Positions 9,778 to 18,595 of a stretch of 64,000 nucleotides of DNA are shown piece after piece. Where the stretch lies: contig NZ_CP066149.1 of assembly GCF_023206395.1 (NCBI RefSeq), positions 2,356,001-2,420,000 of the forward strand. The letters are read 5' to 3'. A model generated the notes under the pieces. It did not search any database. It was given only the letters and a program-made list of their open reading frames with translations, and had not been told where the DNA came from. How positions within the stretch are numbered: the first letter of the stretch is position 1; each line of letters starts with the position of its first letter. The position numbers and the translations under genes are program-made. This stretch comes from Vibrio sp. ED004 (lineage in GTDB: Bacteria; Pseudomonadota; Gammaproteobacteria; Enterobacterales; Vibrionaceae).

Positions 9778-9791
9778 TTGAGGTAAATCAA
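9778..9791. promoter_or_regulatory. FNR-type box, upstream site of grcA
   Basis: TTGAGGTAAATCAA matches 9 of 10 consensus positions. Its centre is 53 bases from the proximal box, about -94. In E. coli yfiD an upstream FNR site at that distance tempers expression under full anaerobiosis. The rest of the grcA-nfo intergenic region (9627-9952) is AT-rich and holds nothing else I recognise. Confidence 0.65.
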
Positions 9792-9952
9792 TAAAACCTT
9801 TGAAAACAAAGTAATTACAAAATATTTTAAAGTATAAAAAATATTTAACAGTCTCATTTGGTGTAATTTTACTACATTTGTTGTGTTTTAATTGAACTAC
9901 AACCGATATGACCCTTTATTTATGATGCATTCTGAAAGTGTAAAGTGATTTA

Positions 9953-10861
9953 ATGACAAACAAAATTTCATCCTCAAAACCTGAAACAAATATTAAGTTT
10001 ATCGGTGCTCATGTGTCGGCGGCGGGTGGTGTTGATCAGGCACCCATGCGTGCGCGTGAGATCGGCGCTAATGCGTTCGCACTGTTTACCAAAAACCAGA
10101 GACAGTGGGCAGCAAAGCCACTCGAAGCCAAAACCATTAGTGCATTCAAAGCCAACTGCAAAATGTTGGGCTTTGCTGCCGAGCACATTCTTCCTCATGA
10201 TTCTTACTTGATTAACCTTGGCGCACCGGAAGAAGAGAAGCTAGAGAAATCACGCGCAGCTTTCATTGATGAGATGGAACGCTGTAACCAACTTGGCTTA
10301 ACGCTTTTGAATTTTCACCCTGGAAGTCACCTTAAGAAGATCTCTGAGACGGAGTGCTTGGCTAAGATAGCTGAGTCGATCAACCTAGCCCATCAAGCGG
10401 TTCCAGATGTGATTGCGGTGATCGAGAATACGTCAGGCCAAGGTACTAACTTGGGCTGGAAGTTTGAGCATCTAGCAGAGATCATCGATCAAGTAGAAGA
10501 TAAGTCGCGTGTTGGCGTGTGTTTAGATACTTGCCATACCTTTACTGCGGGTTATGACCTACGAACAAAAGAAGCGTGTGAGCATACTTTTGCAGAGTTC
10601 GACCGCATTGTGGGCATGCACTATCTAAGAGCAATGCACATCAATGATTCAAAAGCTGAGTTCGCGAGCCGAGTTGATAGACACCATTCTTTAGGAAAAG
10701 GCGAAATTGGCTGGGATTGTTTTGAGTATATTGCTTCAGATTCTCGCTTCAACGGAATCCCTCTTATATTAGAAACGATTGACTCGACGATTTGGAAAGA
10801 GGAAATTCAACAACTTAGAATGTTTCATCGCTCAGCAACGGTCGCAACTGAAGAGGTGTAA
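9953..10861 (+). CDS. nfo: Endonuclease IV (AP endonuclease)
   Basis: A 302-residue TIM-barrel endonuclease that nicks DNA 5' to abasic sites in base-excision repair. Zinc-site motifs are intact: [21 protein letters not shown], and [25 protein letters not shown]. The core starts at [12 protein letters not shown], so the protein has about 14 extra N-terminal residues relative to E. coli Nfo (285 aa); no other ATG is available and the ribosome binding site is weak. It is divergent from grcA. ung, another base-excision enzyme, lies 400 bases on. Confidence 0.95.
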   Translation: MTNKISSSKPETNIKFIGAHVSAAGGVDQAPMRAREIGANAFALFTKNQRQWAAKPLEAKTISAFKANCKMLGFAAEHILPHDSYLINLGAPEEEKLEKSRAAFIDEMERCNQLGLTLLNFHPGSHLKKISETECLAKIAESINLAHQAVPDVIAVIENTSGQGTNLGWKFEHLAEIIDQVEDKSRVGVCLDTCHTFTAGYDLRTKEACEHTFAEFDRIVGMHYLRAMHINDSKAEFASRVDRHHSLGKGEIGWDCFEYIASDSRFNGIPLILETIDSTIWKEEIQQLRMFHRSATVATEEV

Positions 10862-10900
10862 TAATAGAGGGGAAAATTAACTTTCTTCTATTTGTAAAAA

Positions 10901-10929
10901 TTGGCACCTTTCTTTCATAGTCTTAAAGT
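10901..10929 (+). promoter_or_regulatory. Predicted sigma-70 promoter for the small His-rich ORF
   Basis: TTGGCA (10901-10906), a 17-base spacer and TAAAGT (10924-10929). The -35 differs from consensus at one base. Transcription would start near 10936, about 30 bases before the small ORF. Confidence 0.5.
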
Positions 10930-10967
10930 GAATATGTATTTCACGATGTCTTAGAGGAGGTGCCTTT

Positions 10968-11078
10968 ATGTATTCAAAAGCCCAAACTTCAACTGTTTCT
11001 CCTGCTCGCCGTTTACCAACCCCAAACCGTCACGTGCATAGCCATGGTCACCATCGCACACAGCAGAAAAGTGGTTAA
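10968..11078 (+). CDS. Small His-rich basic protein, 36 aa, unknown
   Basis: A 36-codon ORF between nfo and ung. It is preceded by AGGAGGTG, a near-perfect ribosome binding site ending 6 bases before the ATG, which is unusually strong for a chance ORF. The peptide starts MYSKAQTSTVSPARR and has a His cluster HVHSHGHH near residues 23-30, then ends basic. No domain is recognised; the His cluster could bind metal. It has its own candidate promoter upstream and a T-tailed hairpin downstream (11150-11212), so it may be a separate transcript. The left arm GGCACCT (10903-10909) can pair with AGGTGCC (10958-10964) over the ribosome binding site in transcripts coming from nfo. Confidence 0.55.
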   Translation: MYSKAQTSTVSPARRLPTPNRHVHSHGHHRTQQKSG

Positions 11079-11149
11079 TCGAGATCAACACAACTTGAAC
11101 TGATTATTATGATTCATCAACAAGTGAACCCTACACATCATGTTTATTG

Positions 11150-11212
11150 ATAGCTGTATGAGGTATAAATAGGGCCTTATTTAGGACAGTTAGCCGATAC
11201 AGCTATTTTTTT
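11150..11212 (+). terminator. Hairpin terminator ahead of ung
   Basis: ATAGCTGTAT (11150-11159) and its exact complement (11197-11206) enclose a 37-base loop and are followed by six T. It would end the transcript of the His-rich small ORF. The long loop makes it less typical. Confidence 0.55.
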
Positions 11213-11255
11213 GTCTGGCGAAAGCTAGAAACCTTGATGATTGGGAAGTAAAACG

Positions 11256-11936
11256 ATGAGCACACCAAAGACTTGGGAATCCATTATTAATGATGAACGT
11301 GAGAAAGAGTACTTCCAGAGTGTTCTCGCTTTCGTCGAACAGCAACGTAATAGTGGGAAAACCATCTACCCGCCACAAGAGCAGGTGTTCAGTGCCTTCG
11401 ATATGACACCTTTCGAATCAGTACGAGTGGTTATCCTAGGGCAAGATCCTTACCACGGCGCCAATCAAGCGCACGGTTTGGCATTCTCTGTGCTGCCCGG
11501 TGTAAAAATCCCGCCTTCTCTACGCAACATGTATAAAGAACTCGCACAAGATATAGAGGGCTTTGAGATCCCTAGCCACGGTTATCTTGATGCTTGGGCA
11601 TCGCAAGGGGTGTTGATGTTGAACACCGTGCTTACTGTAGAAGAGGCAAAAGCACACTCACACGCGAAATGTGGCTGGGAAACATTTACCGATGCCATTA
11701 TTGCAGAACTAAACCAGCGCTCTGAACCGATCATCTTCTTGTTGTGGGGTGCACATGCCCAGAAGAAAGGCCAAGCGATTGATACAGGCAAGCACCATGT
11801 GTTGACTGCGCCTCACCCCTCACCATTGTCTGCCCGTCGTGGTTTCTTTGGCTGTCAGCACTTTTCAACAACCAATAAGCTGCTTTCTTCTATGGATCAA
11901 CAACCTATCGATTGGCATTTACCAACAGAAGTGTAG
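11256..11936 (+). CDS. ung: Uracil-DNA glycosylase
   Basis: A 226-residue family 1 UNG that removes uracil from DNA. Motifs are intact: catalytic GQDPYHG with Asp, the FLLWGAHAQ strand, and the [14 protein letters not shown] intercalation loop. The open frame extends 5 codons upstream to a TTG, but the ATG at 11256 ([10 protein letters not shown]) is preceded by GGGAAG and fits the family. It is monocistronic as far as can be seen. Confidence 0.96.
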   Translation: MSTPKTWESIINDEREKEYFQSVLAFVEQQRNSGKTIYPPQEQVFSAFDMTPFESVRVVILGQDPYHGANQAHGLAFSVLPGVKIPPSLRNMYKELAQDIEGFEIPSHGYLDAWASQGVLMLNTVLTVEEAKAHSHAKCGWETFTDAIIAELNQRSEPIIFLLWGAHAQKKGQAIDTGKHHVLTAPHPSPLSARRGFFGCQHFSTTNKLLSSMDQQPIDWHLPTEV

Positions 11937-12022
11937 GTTGGTGGTTTTCTGAGCAGGGTCAAATCATAAATCAGCATCTTCGTATACACTTATAAATAGT
12001 AGGTGTAATGGAGTGCAATACT

Positions 12023-12574
12023 ATGATGATTGAAAGGATAAGACGAGAGCATGGCTATATGGCTCGTTTACTCGCGATACTCAACAATAAATTAGAGTTC
12101 CTTAAGCAGGAGCGAGAAATTAACTATAGCCTGATCGCCGAGGTCGTTCATTACTTGATGAACCACTCAGACAAAGTACATCACCCTAAAGAAGACGTCA
12201 TTTATCGCTACTACCTTAAGCAATATGGCAGTGACCAAGCGATTGAGGACTTGGAACTCGAGCATCAGTTGCTATCTGAGAAAACGGCCGACTTCTTAGG
12301 TGTGGTTGATATGATTCTCCAAGATGCTGTGGTGCCACAGCAGGTGTTCATTGACCAACTTGAGAGCTTTGTGAAAGCTCAGCGTAAGCACATGGAATAT
12401 GAAGAGAAGCATGTGTTGCCAATGATTGTTGATGCATTCACGGTGAAAGATTGGCAAGAGGTCGAGTCACAGTGGCTTCAACCAGAAGACGACCCTGTTT
12501 TTGGGGACACGATTGCTGACCAATATCGCCAGCTCGCAGCTCGCGTTCGACAAAATGAGCAAGAGTGCGTTTAG
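12023..12574 (+). CDS. Hemerythrin HHE cation-binding domain protein
   Basis: A 183-residue helical protein with the hemerythrin-like pattern: His in REHGYMARLL near the N-terminus, HSDKVHHPKEDVIY around residue 60, LELEHQLLSEKT near 90, and KAQRKHMEYEEKHVLP near 130. These His and Glu residues form a di-iron site in the family, used for oxygen, NO or iron handling. The ATG at 12023 has GGAG 9 bases upstream; an ATG five codons earlier (12008) is possible. Function beyond the fold is not evident. Confidence 0.85.
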   Translation: MMIERIRREHGYMARLLAILNNKLEFLKQEREINYSLIAEVVHYLMNHSDKVHHPKEDVIYRYYLKQYGSDQAIEDLELEHQLLSEKTADFLGVVDMILQDAVVPQQVFIDQLESFVKAQRKHMEYEEKHVLPMIVDAFTVKDWQEVESQWLQPEDDPVFGDTIADQYRQLAARVRQNEQECV

Positions 12575-12703
12575 ATAATATTAAGAGTGAGTCTCCCAGT
12601 TCGAAGTGCCTTCTATATAAGAGGCGAGAGTTTGAGACTCCCTCTATATTAGATGATTAGGTCTTAATGCGGCGCTTTGAACGGATGAAAGAGTCTAGAC
12701 AAT

Positions 12704-12730
12704 AAAAAAGCACCTTTATAGGTGCCTTTT
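12704..12730. terminator. Terminator downstream of the DUF3545 gene
   Basis: GCACCT and AGGTGC arms flanked by an A run and TTTT. It can act for the minus-strand DUF3545 gene and for the hemerythrin gene. Confidence 0.75.
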
Positions 12731-12755
12731 GCTATCTGATTTCTTATCGTGCTGA

Positions 12756-12944
12756 TTAAAGCTTTATATCGTCAAGGCTAAAATCAAGACCGAGGTTCAT
12801 CTCTCTTAGCTCTTTCTCAAGCTGCCTACGATCGTTGATTGCTTCGATTTCACGCCACTTACGCTTGAGTGGTTTAGAGCGTGTTTTTTGAGTTGCACGA
12901 GGCATTTCTAGTTCTGATACTTCATCGAATTGAAAGCTATCCAT
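12756..12944 (-). CDS. DUF3545 family small protein
   Basis: A 62-residue, highly charged, helical protein. The segment KRKWREIEAINDRRQLEKELREMN is typical of DUF3545 proteins of vibrios and relatives, whose function is unknown to me. A ribosome binding site (AAGGAGAT on the minus strand) precedes the ATG and a terminator follows. No signal peptide or membrane segment. Confidence 0.75.
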   Translation of the reverse strand: MDSFQFDEVSELEMPRATQKTRSKPLKRKWREIEAINDRRQLEKELREMNLGLDFSLDDIKL

Positions 12945-13656
12945 AAGCCATATCTCCTTCCGTGGGACTAGTTCTTACGAACCATTAAATATCATATTTA
13001 GGTTCACCATAACCTTGATTTGTTTCTCATTTGTTTCAAATCTATGAAGCTTTTGTTCTGTTTTTTTATGCATGCTCACACATTGAGGGAATTTTTATGT
13101 ATAAAAAACAAGCAAACAAACCGAAGTAAACGATTAAATTAGGGGTTATTGAATGTTAATTCATTGTGCGAAAGGAATAGCACTTTAGCCACAATGCATG
13201 TAAGTGCGTATTGCTATGTACGAGATAGCAATCTCATTGCTCTAGAAAAAAACGCAGATCTTCACTATACCTTGTAAAACCTAGGCTGACGTCATTTTTA
13301 TAGGATGGTGTTCTTGTTGCGGTGAGGCGATGGTTGTTGTTGATATTATGTCCCGATAATGTGACTTTTATTGGGCTGTATTGTTGAAAAATGTGTTAAC
13401 AAAAGGTGTGTTATTAGTGAAATGTCATTTTAATATAAGTGCGTTTGCATATTGATTTTTAAGCCGTCTCGCTGCATTATCCGCCCGTCAAAAAATACAC
13501 TGATACGTAAAATGGATGCATGAAGCGACATTTACAATCTAGATCGCAGCAAATAAATATAAAACTAATGCCGACACAACTATTGACACTGGCATAGGTG
13601 ATCTAGAGGAAGGCTAGGAAGCATGATCGGTGCTTAAACTCAATTACGAGGTTCAC
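12945..13656. other. Long intergenic region before the AGCS symporter gene
   Basis: About 710 bases with no convincing gene. It holds an 8-base perfect hairpin (ATTGCTAT at 13210-13217, complement at 13225-13232) without T run, and a 10-codon ORF (13097-13129, MYKKQANKPK) behind GAGGGA. No glycine riboswitch signature (no CAGGTAAAAGGAC-like core) was found, although such riboswitches precede some Vibrio symporters of this family. TTGACA at 13583-13588 may be a -35 element but no good -10 follows. Confidence 0.5.
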
Positions 13657-15084
13657 GTGACAGACTTAATCAATTTGATGAACGATCTCCTTTGGGGATC
13701 TATCTTAGTTTACTTACTGGTTGGTGTGGGTATCTACTTCACCGTACGACTAGGCTTCATTCAATTCCGCCATTTCGGCCACATGTTCTCTGTTCTAAGA
13801 AACAGCCGTAAAGCAGACAGTGCTGGTATCTCTTCTTTCCAAGCTCTTTGTACTAGTCTCGCTGCTCGTGTAGGTACGGGTAACATGGCAGGTGTTGCTG
13901 TAGCTCTAACCGCTGGTGGCCCTGGTGCTATCTTCTGGATGTGGCTAATCGCAATGCTAGGTATGGCAACATCGTTTGCTGAAAGCACACTGGCACAGCT
14001 ATACAAAACGCGTGATAACGACGGTAACTACCGCGGCGGCCCTGCATACTACATGGAGAAAGGCCTAGGCATGCGTTGGATGGGGGTTCTATTCTCTATC
14101 TTCCTAATCATTGCATTCGGTCTTGTATTCAACGCGGTTCAAGCGAACGCGATTGCAAGCGCAATGAACACAGCATTTGACCTTGAGCGTAGCTACGTTG
14201 GTGTTGGTATCGTAATTATCTCTGCATTCGTTATCTTCGGTGGTATCCGTAAGATTGCACGTACAGCAGAAATTATCGTTCCAATCATGGCATTGGCTTA
14301 CCTAGCGATCGCTATGTACGTGATGTTCGCGAACATTGAGAAAGTGCCTGAAGTATTGGCTCTTATCTTCAAGAGTGCATTCGGTCTGCAAGAAGCAGCA
14401 GCGGGTGGCCTAGGTTACGCAATCGCACAAGCGATGATTAACGGCATCAAACGTGGTTTGTTCTCGAACGAAGCGGGTATGGGTTCTGCGCCAAACGCAG
14501 CAGCTTCTGCTACGCCTTACCCACCGCACCCAGCATCGCAAGGTTATGTGCAAATGCTAGGTGTATTCATGGACACTATTGTTATCTGTTCTGCAACAGT
14601 GGCAATCATCCTGATGTCTGGTGAGTATGTACCACACGGTGAAGTAACGGGTATCGAACTAACGCAACGTGCACTAACAGCACAAGTTGGCGAATGGGGC
14701 GGCATCTTTGTAGCGGTAGCGATTTTCTTCTTCGCTTTCACTTCAATCATTGCAAACTACTCGTACGCTGAAACGAACCTTATCTTCCTAGAGCACAACA
14801 ACAAGAAAGGCCTAGTGCTGTTCCGTATTGTTGTACTGGGTATGGTTATGTTCGGTTCTCTAGCGACACTACCAACGGTATGGGCTCTGGCTGACGTATC
14901 GATGGGTCTAATGGCGATTGTTAACTTGGTGGCGATTATCCTGCTATCAGGCATCGTGATTAAGCTAGCGAAAGACTACAACCGCCAACTAGACGCGGGT
15001 AAAGTACCGACATTCGATTCGAATGACTTCCCTGAGCTTAAGTCTCAACTGGAAGACGGTATTTGGGACAACAACAAGAAGTAA
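13657..15084 (+). CDS. Sodium:alanine/glycine symporter (AGCS family)
   Basis: A 475-residue inner-membrane transporter with about 10-11 hydrophobic segments. The AGCS signatures are clear: FQALCTSLAARVGTGNMAGVAVAL near residue 65 and KRGLFSNEAGMGSAPNAAASA near 280. It imports alanine or glycine with sodium. The frame has an earlier GTG at 13630, but the GTG at 13657 has GAGG 5 bases upstream and gives MTDLINLMNDLLWG, the usual start. A long untranslated region precedes it and a strong terminator follows. Confidence 0.93.
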   Translation: MTDLINLMNDLLWGSILVYLLVGVGIYFTVRLGFIQFRHFGHMFSVLRNSRKADSAGISSFQALCTSLAARVGTGNMAGVAVALTAGGPGAIFWMWLIAMLGMATSFAESTLAQLYKTRDNDGNYRGGPAYYMEKGLGMRWMGVLFSIFLIIAFGLVFNAVQANAIASAMNTAFDLERSYVGVGIVIISAFVIFGGIRKIARTAEIIVPIMALAYLAIAMYVMFANIEKVPEVLALIFKSAFGLQEAAAGGLGYAIAQAMINGIKRGLFSNEAGMGSAPNAAASATPYPPHPASQGYVQMLGVFMDTIVICSATVAIILMSGEYVPHGEVTGIELTQRALTAQVGEWGGIFVAVAIFFFAFTSIIANYSYAETNLIFLEHNNKKGLVLFRIVVLGMVMFGSLATLPTVWALADVSMGLMAIVNLVAIILLSGIVIKLAKDYNRQLDAGKVPTFDSNDFPELKSQLEDGIWDNNKK

Positions 15085-15125
15085 TCTTGTTGGAGCGATA
15101 AACCGCTCATCCTAAAACGATTAGA

Positions 15126-15158
15126 AAGGCTAAGGTTTCGACCTTAGCCTTTTTTTTG
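15126..15158 (+). terminator. Terminator of the AGCS symporter gene
   Basis: AAGGCTAAGGT and its complement around a TTCG tetraloop, then eight T. Confidence 0.92.
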
Positions 15159-15291
15159 CCTGTTATTTATCTCATTCTGTCTATTAAAGCTCATTCTCCC
15201 TATCAAAGTAATAGGAAGAGTCATAAAGACAAGTTGATGTTTTTTCTATACTCTAGCAGCATCCAGTTAGATAACCGATTAGGGTAAAGTT

Positions 15292-16068
15292 ATGTTAGTT
15301 GTCGTTTCTCCAGCCAAAACACTTGATTACGAATCACCATTAGCGACTGAACGCTTTAGTCAGCCTGATTTTGTTAAACACTCTGCCGAGCTTATTGAAG
15401 AGTGCCGTAAACTGACACCTGCAGATGTATCTGCATTGATGAAAGTCAGCGATAAGATCGCAGGGTTGAACGTAGCGCGCTTTGAGCAGTGGAGCGAGAC
15501 CTTTACCCAAGACAACGCACGCCAAGCCATCCTAGCCTTCAAAGGCGATGTATACACAGGCTTAGACGCTGAGACGCTATCGGACGAAGACTTCGACTAC
15601 GCACAAAATCACCTGCGCATGCTTTCTGGATTGTATGGTTTACTTAAGCCTTTAGATTTGATGCAGCCTTACCGCCTAGAGATGGGCACACGCTTAGCGA
15701 ATGCTCGTGGAACTAACTTGTACCAGTTCTGGGGCAACATCATCACAGACAAGTTGAATGAAGCGCTGAACGCACAAGGCGACAATGTGTTGATCAACCT
15801 AGCGTCGAACGAATACTTTAAAGCAGTGAAGCCGAAGAACTTGGATGGCCAAGTGGTTACACCGGTATTCAAAGACTGTAAGAATGGTCAATATAAGGTC
15901 ATCAGTTTCTACGCGAAGAAAGCGCGTGGCATGATGGCTCGCTACATTATCGAAAACAAAGTGGACTCAGTCGAAGCGCTGACCAAGTTCGATACTGCGG
16001 GTTACTACTTCGTTGAAGAAGAGTCGAACGCGAAAGAGTTGGTCTTCAAGCGCGAAGAGCAAAACTAA
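15292..16068 (+). CDS. yaaA: Peroxide stress protein YaaA (UPF0246)
   Basis: A 258-residue YaaA/DUF328 protein. The conserved start [16 protein letters not shown], the central [11 protein letters not shown], the [22 protein letters not shown] block, and the C-terminal [11 protein letters not shown] are all present. In E. coli YaaA lowers free iron and DNA damage during peroxide stress and is induced by OxyR. GGGTAAAG precedes the ATG. It is convergent with srmB and shares a terminator. Confidence 0.93.
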   Translation: MLVVVSPAKTLDYESPLATERFSQPDFVKHSAELIEECRKLTPADVSALMKVSDKIAGLNVARFEQWSETFTQDNARQAILAFKGDVYTGLDAETLSDEDFDYAQNHLRMLSGLYGLLKPLDLMQPYRLEMGTRLANARGTNLYQFWGNIITDKLNEALNAQGDNVLINLASNEYFKAVKPKNLDGQVVTPVFKDCKNGQYKVISFYAKKARGMMARYIIENKVDSVEALTKFDTAGYYFVEEESNAKELVFKREEQN

Positions 16069-16120
16069 GCAGGATTGATTAATGGTCGTCACGCTCTATA
16101 GCGCGATGCCACCCAGATAG

Positions 16121-16156
16121 AAAAAGCCCCATGCAGCGAACTGCATGGGGCTTTTT
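16121..16156. terminator. Bidirectional terminator between yaaA and srmB
   Basis: A 16-base perfect inverted repeat (AAAAAGCCCCATGCAG and complement) around CGAA. Confidence 0.95.
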
Positions 16157-16179
16157 ATTGAATCGTTGAAAGCGTTAGA

Positions 16180-17445
16180 TTACTTGTTTTTAACCGCTTT
16201 CTTTTTCTTAGCGATTTTCTTCTTCTTAGCGATTTTCTGTTTCGCTACCGCTTTCTTATCTTCTTTCTTCGGCTTCTTCTTCTTCGTCACAGCCGCTTTC
16301 TTGTGCGTTGGGCGCATGCCTTCGATGAAGCGTTCTTTGATTGGTTCATCTGTGTAACGAGCCACACGCTCAATCATTAGTTGATCGTGCGCTTCAATGA
16401 TAGAAACCGCGTTACCTTTCTTACCAGCACGAGCCGTACGGCCGATACGGTGTAGGTATACGTCAGCAGTACGTGGCATGTCGTAGTTGATTACGTGGCT
16501 TACGTCTGGAAGGTCGATACCACGAGCCGCAACGTCAGTCGCTAGCAATACGTTTACTGAACCGTCACGGAAACGAGCAATCGCGTTGTTACGACGATCT
16601 TGAGGCATTTCACCTTGGATCCATGCACATGGGATTTGCGCGCTTTCTAGTTGAGCACGAAGATCACCTAGGCGATCACGAGTCTTCAAGAACACGATGC
16701 TGCGCTCAGCTTGTTCTGTGATGATGTGCTTCAGGATGTTTAGCTTGTGCTCTGCTGTGTCTGCACGGTGGTACCACTGAGTGATCTTCTTACGCTCACG
16801 AAGTGATGATTTCGCATCGATCTCCGCTGGGTTTTTCAGTAGATCTTCAGTGAAGCCTTCAACACCTTTACCTTCTAGCGTGGCTGAGAAAAGTAAAGTT
16901 TGCTTACGCCAGCGACACTCTGCAGACAGGCGGTCAACAACAGGACCAAAGCCCATGTCTAGCATGCGGTCTGCTTCATCTAGGATCAGCCATTCGATAG
17001 CACGACAGTCAAAGCGCTCAGCTTCGATGTATTCCATCAGACGACCAGGAGTCGCCACTACGATGTCTTGTGTTGTGCCAAGGATGTCTGCGTGCTCTTG
17101 GTACATCACACCACCTGTGATGGTGAAGATGTTTAGCGCAGTGTATTTCGCAAGCTCACGAGCTTGGTCAGTTATCTGCATTGCCAGTTCACGAGTTGGC
17201 GTCAGGATAAGCATACGAGCAGGGCCCGCTTTCTTGCGTGGGAAATCCTGTAGGTACTGCAGTGCTGGCAGTACGAATGATGCTGTTTTACCAGTACCTG
17301 TTGGCGCAGAAGCCAAAACGTCTCTTCCATCTAACGCTTGTGGGATTGCTTCAGCTTGTATCTGTGTTGGACGTTCATAGCCCATTTCGTCAATTGCTTT
17401 AAGCAGCTCTTGGTTTAGATCGAGTTCTGCAAAGGTTCTGATCAC
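16180..17445 (-). CDS. srmB: ATP-dependent DEAD-box RNA helicase SrmB
   Basis: A 421-residue helicase with every core motif: Q motif YERPTQIQ, motif I ASAPTGTGKT, PTRELAMQ, DEAD, SAT, ATDVAARGIDLPDV and HRIGRTARAG. The order and the RTFAELDLNQELL start match SrmB, which helps early assembly of the 50S ribosomal subunit. The last 45 residues are a Lys-rich tail with a repeated IAKKKK motif, probably an RNA-binding extension. The neighbour trmN6 is upstream on the same strand, a pairing also seen (divergently) in E. coli as srmB-yfiC. Confidence 0.93.
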   Translation of the reverse strand: MIRTFAELDLNQELLKAIDEMGYERPTQIQAEAIPQALDGRDVLASAPTGTGKTASFVLPALQYLQDFPRKKAGPARMLILTPTRELAMQITDQARELAKYTALNIFTITGGVMYQEHADILGTTQDIVVATPGRLMEYIEAERFDCRAIEWLILDEADRMLDMGFGPVVDRLSAECRWRKQTLLFSATLEGKGVEGFTEDLLKNPAEIDAKSSLRERKKITQWYHRADTAEHKLNILKHIITEQAERSIVFLKTRDRLGDLRAQLESAQIPCAWIQGEMPQDRRNNAIARFRDGSVNVLLATDVAARGIDLPDVSHVINYDMPRTADVYLHRIGRTARAGKKGNAVSIIEAHDQLMIERVARYTDEPIKERFIEGMRPTHKKAAVTKKKKPKKEDKKAVAKQKIAKKKKIAKKKKAVKNK

Positions 17446-17552
17446 TGTTGTTTCTCCACAAGCAATAAATGTTTCTGCCTCAAAAAGCAGACGATAAAAA
17501 AGAGTAGTCGGACATTATAGAAGCATTAGTGATTAGGATCACATGGTATTTG

Positions 17553-18281
17553 CTACATCTTGAGATAAAAATCTTTAGTAAGTGCAATAAATGCTGCGCT
17601 ATAACCACCTTGATGATGAATTGTAAGCGATTCACGCTGCAAATCTTGCTCACAAGCAGGATCTTTAGATAACTCAAACAGGACTCGGCTCGCAGGTTTC
17701 TTGTCTGTTGTTTTCACGTCAAGGCGCTTTGCTAGGTACCAACCACACTGCTCGGCAAGCTTGATGAAGCCTTCTCCCTCTGGCGTTGGCAGTATGAAAC
17801 TGGCCGTCGCAGAGTCGGTTGTTATCTCGAAGCAGCGCTTCGCAAGATCAAGGTGATCCAAACTGTCTGTGTGTCTGGCTGTGGCTCTCTGGCTTTGTTG
17901 TGATTGTTCGCCTGAGTTGAAGTAGGGCGGGTTACAGATGATCGCATCAAACTTCTGTGGAAAGTTTGCCGATAGCACACTGTCGTGATGAAGCGAGACA
18001 CGATCTTGCCAAGGTGACAGCTCAATATTGATGGTAGCCGCATCAATGGCGTGCTGATCAATATCGATCGCTGAGATAGCGGCATCTTCAAAGCGCTGTG
18101 CAGCCATCAAAGCTAACAACCCTGTGCCTGTTCCTATGTCGAGTACCGATGATTTCGGCGCAAGGCTAACCCACGCACCAAGTAGCACGCCATCGGTGCT
18201 GACAGGCATACCGCTCTGTCCACCGTAAATAGAGAATTTCTTAAAATTGAAGTTTTTGGTTTCTACTGTTTTGTCTTTCAT
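17553..18281 (-). CDS. trmN: tRNA1(Val) adenine(37)-N6-methyltransferase TrmN6 (YfiC)
   Basis: A 242-residue Rossmann methyltransferase. [22 protein letters not shown] and the SAM loop [18 protein letters not shown] are followed by the N6-adenine signature CNPPYF near residue 118. It methylates A37 of tRNA1(Val). Length and motifs match E. coli YfiC. It precedes srmB on the same strand with about 107 bases between, so they may or may not be co-transcribed. Confidence 0.92.
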   Translation of the reverse strand: MKDKTVETKNFNFKKFSIYGGQSGMPVSTDGVLLGAWVSLAPKSSVLDIGTGTGLLALMAAQRFEDAAISAIDIDQHAIDAATINIELSPWQDRVSLHHDSVLSANFPQKFDAIICNPPYFNSGEQSQQSQRATARHTDSLDHLDLAKRCFEITTDSATASFILPTPEGEGFIKLAEQCGWYLAKRLDVKTTDKKPASRVLFELSKDPACEQDLQRESLTIHHQGGYSAAFIALTKDFYLKM

Positions 18282-18595
18282 GAATGTTCTGAGTATCGAG
18301 ATATTTTAAGTGATTAGCTCTAATGTTAACCAGTTGTATGAATCAATGTTCTGCTTGGTGATTTATTGTTGTGAATTATAGTTAGTTTATAATTATGGCT
18401 ATTTTTCCATATCCAGTGGAATCCACTGCTTTTTGTTCGTATATGCAAATTTATATGGTGTTTTTTTATGGTGACTTGCAGCTAGCTAAGTGTTTCGTCA
18501 TTATGCGCGACTATTTTATAGATTGATTGGCAGCCTTGAGCTGTAACATTCATGTAAGCACAACATAAATTCATAAATATAATTAAGGATTATCT
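18282..18595. other. Intergenic region between divergent trmN6 and brnQ
   Basis: 314 AT-rich bases that must carry promoters for both genes. I see no terminator, riboswitch, leader peptide or clear operator. Confidence 0.5.

Noticed and set aside
12945..13656. Glycine riboswitch before the AGCS symporter
   Set aside because: Expected from other Vibrio symporters, but the conserved core and paired aptamer pattern could not be found by eye.
16781..17380. 199-codon plus-strand ORF inside srmB
   Set aside because: Exact antisense shadow of a clear helicase gene; Ser/Arg-rich translation is typical of such shadows.
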